DNA of 64,000 nucleotides from Euryodendron excelsum (Eukaryota > Streptophyta > Magnoliopsida > Ericales > Pentaphylacaceae), in the NCBI GenBank assembly GCA_033060915.1, contig CM065389.1, forward strand, positions 9,756,001 through 9,820,000, written 5' to 3'. How positions within the stretch are numbered: position 1 is the first letter of the stretch; every line of letters begins with the position of its first letter. The position numbers and the translations under genes were made by a program. Shown here in pieces: positions 58,216-64,000 of this stretch. The notes below the pieces were generated by a model, which saw only the letters and a program-made list of their open reading frames with translations, made no database searches and had not been told where the DNA came from.

Positions 58216-61200
58216 GCCCCAACTTTTATGATTTGAAGAGGTCGAGTTAGGTTGACATTAATTGGGGTGGTCGAGGGTGGGTCGTTGCCCTATTCTCTAT
58301 GGTTTTGAAAAAGGTTCATGGTTGATTAGGGAGGTTGAGGGTGATTCAGTACCCCATTCTCTATTTCTTGTTGTCTATGGATGACAATTTGGGTTTTCTG
58401 GGGTGTACGCCATTTCTTTTGCAGAGTGTTTGGATTTTGGACGACAGACCTTTTGAAATGTTGTGCTTCTGCTTCGGAACACATTTTCTTTTGTAATCAC
58501 CTGAATACTTGTTAGTGTATTTTGTTGGACATGTTGTGTGGTATATACTATATTAGTCCACCACAAGTTAAAATGAATGCACATCATACTTTTGGATGAA
58601 TGCACAGGTTGATACATAGGGAAATGAATGCATGTCATACTTTTTGATGAATGCGCATACATGAATGAAATTGAATGCACATCATATTTTTTGATGAATG
58701 CACAGAGATGGATTTTGAATGCATGTCATACTTTTTGATGAATGCATGCGCAAGAATGGAATTGAACGTACGTCATACTTTTTGATTGAGTGCACATACA
58801 GGAATGAAATTGGATGCATGTCATACTTTTTAATGAATGCATGAATAGAATTGAACTACACAGGAATCATATGGATGCACATGTTGTAAATGTTATGAAT
58901 GCACAAATACTGCATGAATTAGGGAGGTCGAGGGTGGGACGTTGCCCCAGTCTTCATTGTTTGAAAAAGGTCAGATAAAGCTGTTCAAAATTTTCAAAGA
59001 AAGTTAGAACGATGGATGTTATACAGATGGATGCGCAGCTTAGACAGAACTATGAATAAATGAATGTGCGGGTTTACACAGGGATGGAAATAAATGCATG
59101 TCATACTTTTTGATGAATACATAGGATTAGACAAGAATGGAGTTAAATGCATATCATACTTTTGGATGAATGCACACGCTCATACATAGATGAAATTAAA
59201 TGCATGTCATACTTTTTGATGAATGTACAAGTTATATACATAGATGAAGAGGGATGCACAGGTTTATCCAAGGATGTATGCCCTAGGATTTGTGTTCATC
59301 TGTAGGAGCTATGTCTCAGAATTAGGCAGTCTTTTGAACTTCTGTTCTTCTTTTCGGAATTCCCTTTCCTAATTATGTCATTTTCTTGTCAAGATGTGAT
59401 TGCACTTGCACCTTCTTAGAGATTCGATCCATTGACTCGTTTTTCCCCTCTCTCTTTCGTTGAAAAGGAAGATTTCTCTGAGTGGACCTCTCGAGCAACA
59501 GCCGACATCGCCCATTGGCAAAGCAACTTGTAGCTTCCTTCCTCAATCAAAGAAGACTTTACTTGGAACCGTAATGTAGGCCAAGTTTAAGGGATGTAAG
59601 AAATGAAAGGATACATAGGCCCAAATCTTCAAATTCAGTGGGGGTTATATGAACCAGAACCACCTTTTGCAAGGAATAAATTTTGCCCTTGTATTTACCA
59701 TTCTTTTTAAATGTTATTGTTTCTTTGTTCAAGCTTATTTAGACTAAGTAATTTTTCTTCATCTAAGAGGACTTTAATTTGGACCGTAATGTGGGCCAGG
59801 TGATGAGGTATTTGATAGAAAGGATAAAGGCTTAAAACCTATTATATTTGCTAGGCTCCTTAAGACCCATGATCACCTTTGGCAAGTGGCACCTACGTTT
59901 GTCGTTCTTTTGGACTTTTCTCTTTGTCAGGAAGCTCGCTTCTGTTTTGTTCTTCTGTTGTTGTCTTGGATGACTCTATCTTCTCTTGAAAGTCATCATT
60001 GCGTTTGGAAATTATCATTTGTGTTTGGAAATCATCGTCATTCATCATTTTTTTTTATAAGGAATTTTTTCCTTCTTTTTTTTTTTTTCAAAAAACTTGC
60101 TATTATGTTGGTTCCTACAAATGTCACAAATACTGCATCATCTTGGAGATCATCTTTCATTTATTGCGCGCTTTCTTGGAAATTGCCATTCATTCATCAC
60201 GCGCTCTATTGGAGATCACCATATGTTCATTGTTCGTTCTCTTGGAGGGTACTATTCGCTGCAGGTGTTCTCGGAAATCGTCACGTGTTGATGGTTTTGC
60301 CTTGACCCAGTGTGGGCGATAATCATTAGGTCAGCTAAATGATGGGAATGCGACCGGCTCAAGTGGGCTTTGCAAGGGTTATATTTAATTGTATGGTAGA
60401 AGAAAAAAGGGCCTTTTTTCATTTCAAGTTGAAATGCTTAGTCTATAAAGCTCTTTTAAAATTTTAGCAACGCCTTAAAAATTGTAAATGTTAGTTCGCG
60501 GATTCATTCCTTGCATGCATTTGCCCCAGTATGGGGGGTGGCTCCTGGTTTGGGCTTTTGAATAGAAATCACCTGTGGCTCTAGTGGGCTGACCAACGGA
60601 TTGCTTTCTGTTTGGGAGAATGAGATGATGGCGCCCCTTTATTTTGAGGGTTTAGCTGCTTGCTGCTTTGCTAGGACATCCTTTGGGGGTCACTCTTAGG
60701 ACTTCAATGAGATATGTGATTGATCCTCATCTCTCACCCCTCTGTATTTTCCCTCTCTCTTCACTTCTTCTTTTTCTCTCCCCTCTTTTTGGAGTCAGAG
60801 ACTATTTCTACTGAAAGCGGTGCTTGCGCTATCTCATCCTCCAAGTCAAGGTAAAACATTTCGAAGGAAAAATTCCTAAAGAAGAAGACATCATTCGTGA
60901 AGTGCCATGAGACAATGACATAAATATGAAAACTCTTGATCATTTTTATTTAGATAATGTTATTTTCATGCTCAAATTCGAATTGAAAATTGAAAGAAGA
61001 GTTTGAAAGAAATTTCCCTTTTTTGGAACAAACCCCTCCGACTGGTTTTAGAATTGTGTTGGCATCTTTCACACTCCATTTTCCATGAGTGTCATCTGAT
61101 TGCACAGGGATGGCTTTTTAAGGACTGGTAGAGTGGCAACATGGTGTCGAGATTATGGCTTTACATGAATTATAAATTGGGTGGGATATTGGAGGGATTC

Positions 61201-61250
61201 TATTAGTTTGACTGTGCTCTTGAACCTGGAAAAAGAAAAATAAAATGCAG
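58216..61250. repeat. Minisatellite-rich internal region of the minus-strand Tat element
   Basis: No gene is recognised. Irregular repeats of GCATGTCATACTTTTTGATG plus AATGCACA fill 58570-59250. A block with ACCGTAATGTRGGCCA occurs twice (near 59567 and 59783). Repeats of about 45 bp of the type CTTGGAGATCACCAT..TCATTGCGCGCT occupy 60138-60260. The open frame at 59886-60305 is a by-product of the latter. Confidence 0.6.
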
Positions 61251-63208
61251 TTAGCATGTGGAGTTAAAGGTTTTATGTAATACATGTCCTATGGAGGTCC
61301 CTTCTTTGAGGGAATCTAGGCATGATGTTGAGTCCATTTTGGATGTGGGATTTTACCCCTGTGTGCAATATAATACCACTTCGGCATGGGCCAGTTGATA
61401 CTTCTTTGTTTAGGGAATCCCGCCTCCATGGACTGAGAGAGATTTGGGCCTCTCTTGAGATATGATTCTATGCATGCCATGAATCCTTAGGGTTGGAAGA
61501 ACCCTTAGAGGTTTAGGTAGGTTTAATTAACATGAGATTGGATCTCTACGGTTGATTGAATGCATGAGAATGCAATGGCTAGAGTTTCTTGGCACTCTTG
61601 TCTTGGGATGGATGTTAATGCATGAGCCTAATAGTAATTATATGGACAACATAATGGCAATGAATAAGCAATTTAGAAGACCCCCTTTTTGTTCTTGCTT
61701 CATCCTCTGGCTATTTTGGCCTTTATAAGCCAGGGAGAAAACAATGATAATGCAAAAAGAAAAACAAAAAGAAAAAGTTAATGCCTCTGGATTGGAAATT
61801 TTTTTGAAATGCATGCCTTAGGGGTGCCCCTATTTTGAGAGGGAAACTAAGCATGATGTGTTGGCTCACGTTTGGAGATAGGGGATTGCCCCTGTATGCA
61901 TTATTGTACCTATGCGAGCCTATTCATTCATTTATTCACACGTTCATGCATTCATTCGATGAAAGTAAGAAGAATAGTTTTATTGCATTTGATTCTTTTT
62001 TTTTTTTTTATACATGAGATTGAAAGTACATTTGAAGAGGAAGGGGAACATTTTTCTTGGGACTGTCACCTATGCTATTTTTACATTTGAAATCTGAAAC
62101 TACTCTTGAGTTTTTGGATTTGCTTTCTTGGATCGAGGTAGTTGAGAAACTTTGCTTCTGAATTGGCTCTTGTCTTTTTGGCAACCCTATCTCCGTGAGC
62201 GAAGAGGGATTATGGCCCCTCTTTATGAGATGACTTTAATGCATGCCATAAATCCTTAGGGTCTTTTGGTACCCTTAGGAGTTTTGGGTTGGCTGGATTT
62301 GAGTGAGAAGGTCTCTAGGCCTTCCTCTGGGGGTTGATTGGATACATGAAGATGCAATGATTTGAGTTACTTTGAGAACTCTTGTTTTGAAATGTATTCC
62401 AATGCATGAGCAGTTGTGAGGTTAAAGGATGCATACATGACATAACGATGAAGATTTGAGCATGACATTATAAACAAAAAGTAAAGGAAAGTAAAGCAGT
62501 CACCCTTTCCTCCTTGTTTTTGAAATTGACGCATGTGTCCTAAATCCAGCAGAGGTTCGGCCATGCATGGGATGCTACATGAGCATGAGATTGGGGGTTT
62601 ACTAATGCTTCCTAAGAAACTCGGTTCTCGAGCCTTCAAACCTCTAGAGTCCACCCCCGAAAGGGTGAACTCCATCTTTGGTTGGTGGTTCGAGCGGAGG
62701 AACTATCAAGAGACCGTAAGCTAAGAAACTGACACAGCATCCGCCCACAGTTAATATACTGTTCCCCCTTCTATCTAGAAAAGTAGTAGCCAGGTAATAT
62801 ATGTAAGATCCAAATGCAAGTGAGCGCACCAAGTGTGTGTGAAATTTTTAAAAAATGAAGGAAAGGACCCAACAACAGACATCACATCCTGTCCATTCAT
62901 TCATATACATGGCAATAAATAAGACATGAAATAAAAATGTGAACAAAGGTCCACCTACAAAAGGAAAATGCAAAGAGTTAGTAACTTTTCAAAAAACTCA
63001 ATGCAAGGTAAAATGGATGATTAATGTAAGAGTATGAATGTAAACAATGAATGCGAGTGATGTCCCATATTTAAAAATTGTTTTGGAGAATAGAATTTGC
63101 TTTGGAAACTTGAAAATTTTGAAGAGTGGATAAAACTGGACAAAGTAACCGGAGATTCTGGGTGAGTGAAGGGTGAAGAGACATGTTAATGGCCTAACCC
63201 TCTAAGTG
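61251..63208 (-). other. Untranslated leader of the minus-strand Tat element, partly duplicated
   Basis: It is inverted relative to 47901-49300. A block with GCATGATGTTGAGTCC / GCATGATGTGTTGGCTC appears at 61278-61395 and 61807-61910. A second block with CATGCCATRAATCCTTAGGG appears at about 61475 and 62241. This is a tandem duplication of about 0.5-0.8 kb. Confidence 0.65.
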
Positions 63209-63226
63209 TCCCCAGTGGAGTCGACA
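63209..63226 (-). other. Primer binding site of the minus-strand Tat element
   Basis: Read on the minus strand, TGTCGACTCCACTGGGGA is homologous to the site at 47883-47900 and is followed by the same CTTAGAGGGTTAGGCC. Confidence 0.65.
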
Positions 63227-63232
63227 GCTATT

Positions 63233-64000
63233 GCACTCCGGTTTTTAGGCATCCAAGGTCCTTTCGACTTAGAGACAAAAGCACAGAACTCTGTCACTAG
63301 AACTCGTCCTCCTAGAAGGACAACTGTGACTAGGTTTGAAAACTGGTTTGACTAAGGGCTTTTCAGAAAAATAGGAGTCGCCACCTAACTTGATTAAGGT
63401 GAGTTAGGACACCTAAAATTAAGTGTTAATCGAAGACTAAACTTAGAATTTTTGAAAAAGGTTTTGAAAACTCCCTTAAGAGATAATTTTTAAGAAAATA
63501 GGTTGTTTGGCAACCTTTGAAAAGATTTAAGCCCTTTTGAAAAATAACTCCATTTTAGTCATTTGAAAACAGAAATCTATGGTTTGGGGGTTAGTTACAT
63601 GTAGAGAAGATATCCTAAGATCATCACCCTACCCCGCCCTTTCTGTACCTACATGTCTAATCACCATTTTGTTCACTCACTAGAATAACCGGTTACCATT
63701 GTCCACTTAATATCCACTTTAGAAAACTTGTAAACGGGGTTTAGTCATCACTTTTCAGATGGATGATGCAAGTTTTTGGAAGAAGTTTGAAAATAATGGA
63801 GGTTTTGAAAGAGTTTGGAATATAAACTTTGAATTGATTGGAATTTTTGAAAAATGGATTGGAATTGAAATAGAAGTTATGACCGCACCATTTTAGGTTG
63901 CCTACGTATCTCATTTGGCGAGAATCAGGTTATTCGTAGTTCAGGCAAGAGCCCTATGAAAAATGGGCACATTAGGGCCTTTGGAAGGTTTGAAGACACT
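63233..64000 (-). repeat. 5' LTR end of the minus-strand Tat element (runs off window)
   Basis: It is inverted relative to 47080-47880. Shared blocks include GGTGAGTTAGG with GGCGACTCC context (63362-63415 against 47690-47740) and the TACGTAGGCAACC tail motif (63894-63910 read on the minus strand). The rest of this LTR lies beyond 64000. Confidence 0.8.

Noticed and set aside
58570..59250. CRISPR-like regular repeats
   Set aside because: The sequence is a plant genome, spacing is irregular and spacers are themselves similar; it is a minisatellite.
59886..60305. 139-codon open frame with Trp/Ser-rich repeats
   Set aside because: It overlaps a T-rich run and a 45-bp minisatellite inside a retroelement, has no family motif and shares the region with other open frames.

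Overview
The window is nuclear DNA of a flowering plant, most likely a dicot. Evidence: AT-rich introns with GT..AG borders, three recognisable plant gene families (a NOD26-like aquaporin, cryptochrome 1, an R2R3-MYB), and plant-specific transposon lineages (Helitrons, a Mutator-like element, Ty1/copia, chromovirus-like Ty3/gypsy, and Tat/Ogre-like Ty3/gypsy with a very long LTR). Only one gene looks complete. Gene density is low and well over half of the sequence is mobile DNA or its debris. The species cannot be named from the sequence.

Layout. 1-802: 3' end of a Helitron. 916-3717: debris of a Ty3/gypsy element (reverse transcriptase piece, LTR end, initiator-Met primer site, stop-riddled gag, second LTR end). 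4189-6242: a Helitron with three copies of its 5' end. 6243-10579: non-coding, with one MITE, ending in the upstream region of the aquaporin. 10580-12038: an intact five-exon NIP aquaporin gene on the plus strand. 13478-19335: CRY1 on the minus strand, convergent with NIP. Its last three exons are open, but exon 1 stops abruptly and about 86 N-terminal residues are missing. Its introns hold Mutator-type termini. 20930-24985: a 4.06-kb Mutator-like element with about 90-bp terminal inverted repeats and a perfect 9-bp target duplication. 24995-31334: no gene seen.

31335-37472: an R2R3-MYB gene fragment on the minus strand, split inside its last exon by a 5.4-kb Ty1/copia element in the same orientation. 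The copia has both LTRs, a primer site, a polypurine tract and all domains, but it is inactivated by mutation. No first MYB exon is visible.

39436-64000: nested and rearranged Tat/Ogre-like elements. From left to right there is a 170-bp LTR start, an antisense plant-mobile-domain reading frame, a polypurine tract, a complete 5.6-kb LTR with ten 81-bp tandem repeats, a primer site, a leader and a broken gag. These are followed by several kilobases of purine- or pyrimidine-rich repeats, including about 1-kb inverted arms. A second element in the opposite orientation has its 3' LTR start at 55508 and its primer site near 63209-63226, and it runs off the right edge. No pol region is visible in either Tat element.

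The host genes show no functional cluster: a channel gene, a blue-light receptor gene and a transcription-factor fragment lie side by side by ordinary gene order. What links them is transposon damage and rearrangement. I see no new defence or metabolic system. The most interesting material is structural: the shared giant LTR with an array of cUUCGg hairpins, the large inverted repeats, the truncation of CRY1, and the MYB insertion whose target duplication appears to have decayed by transitions.
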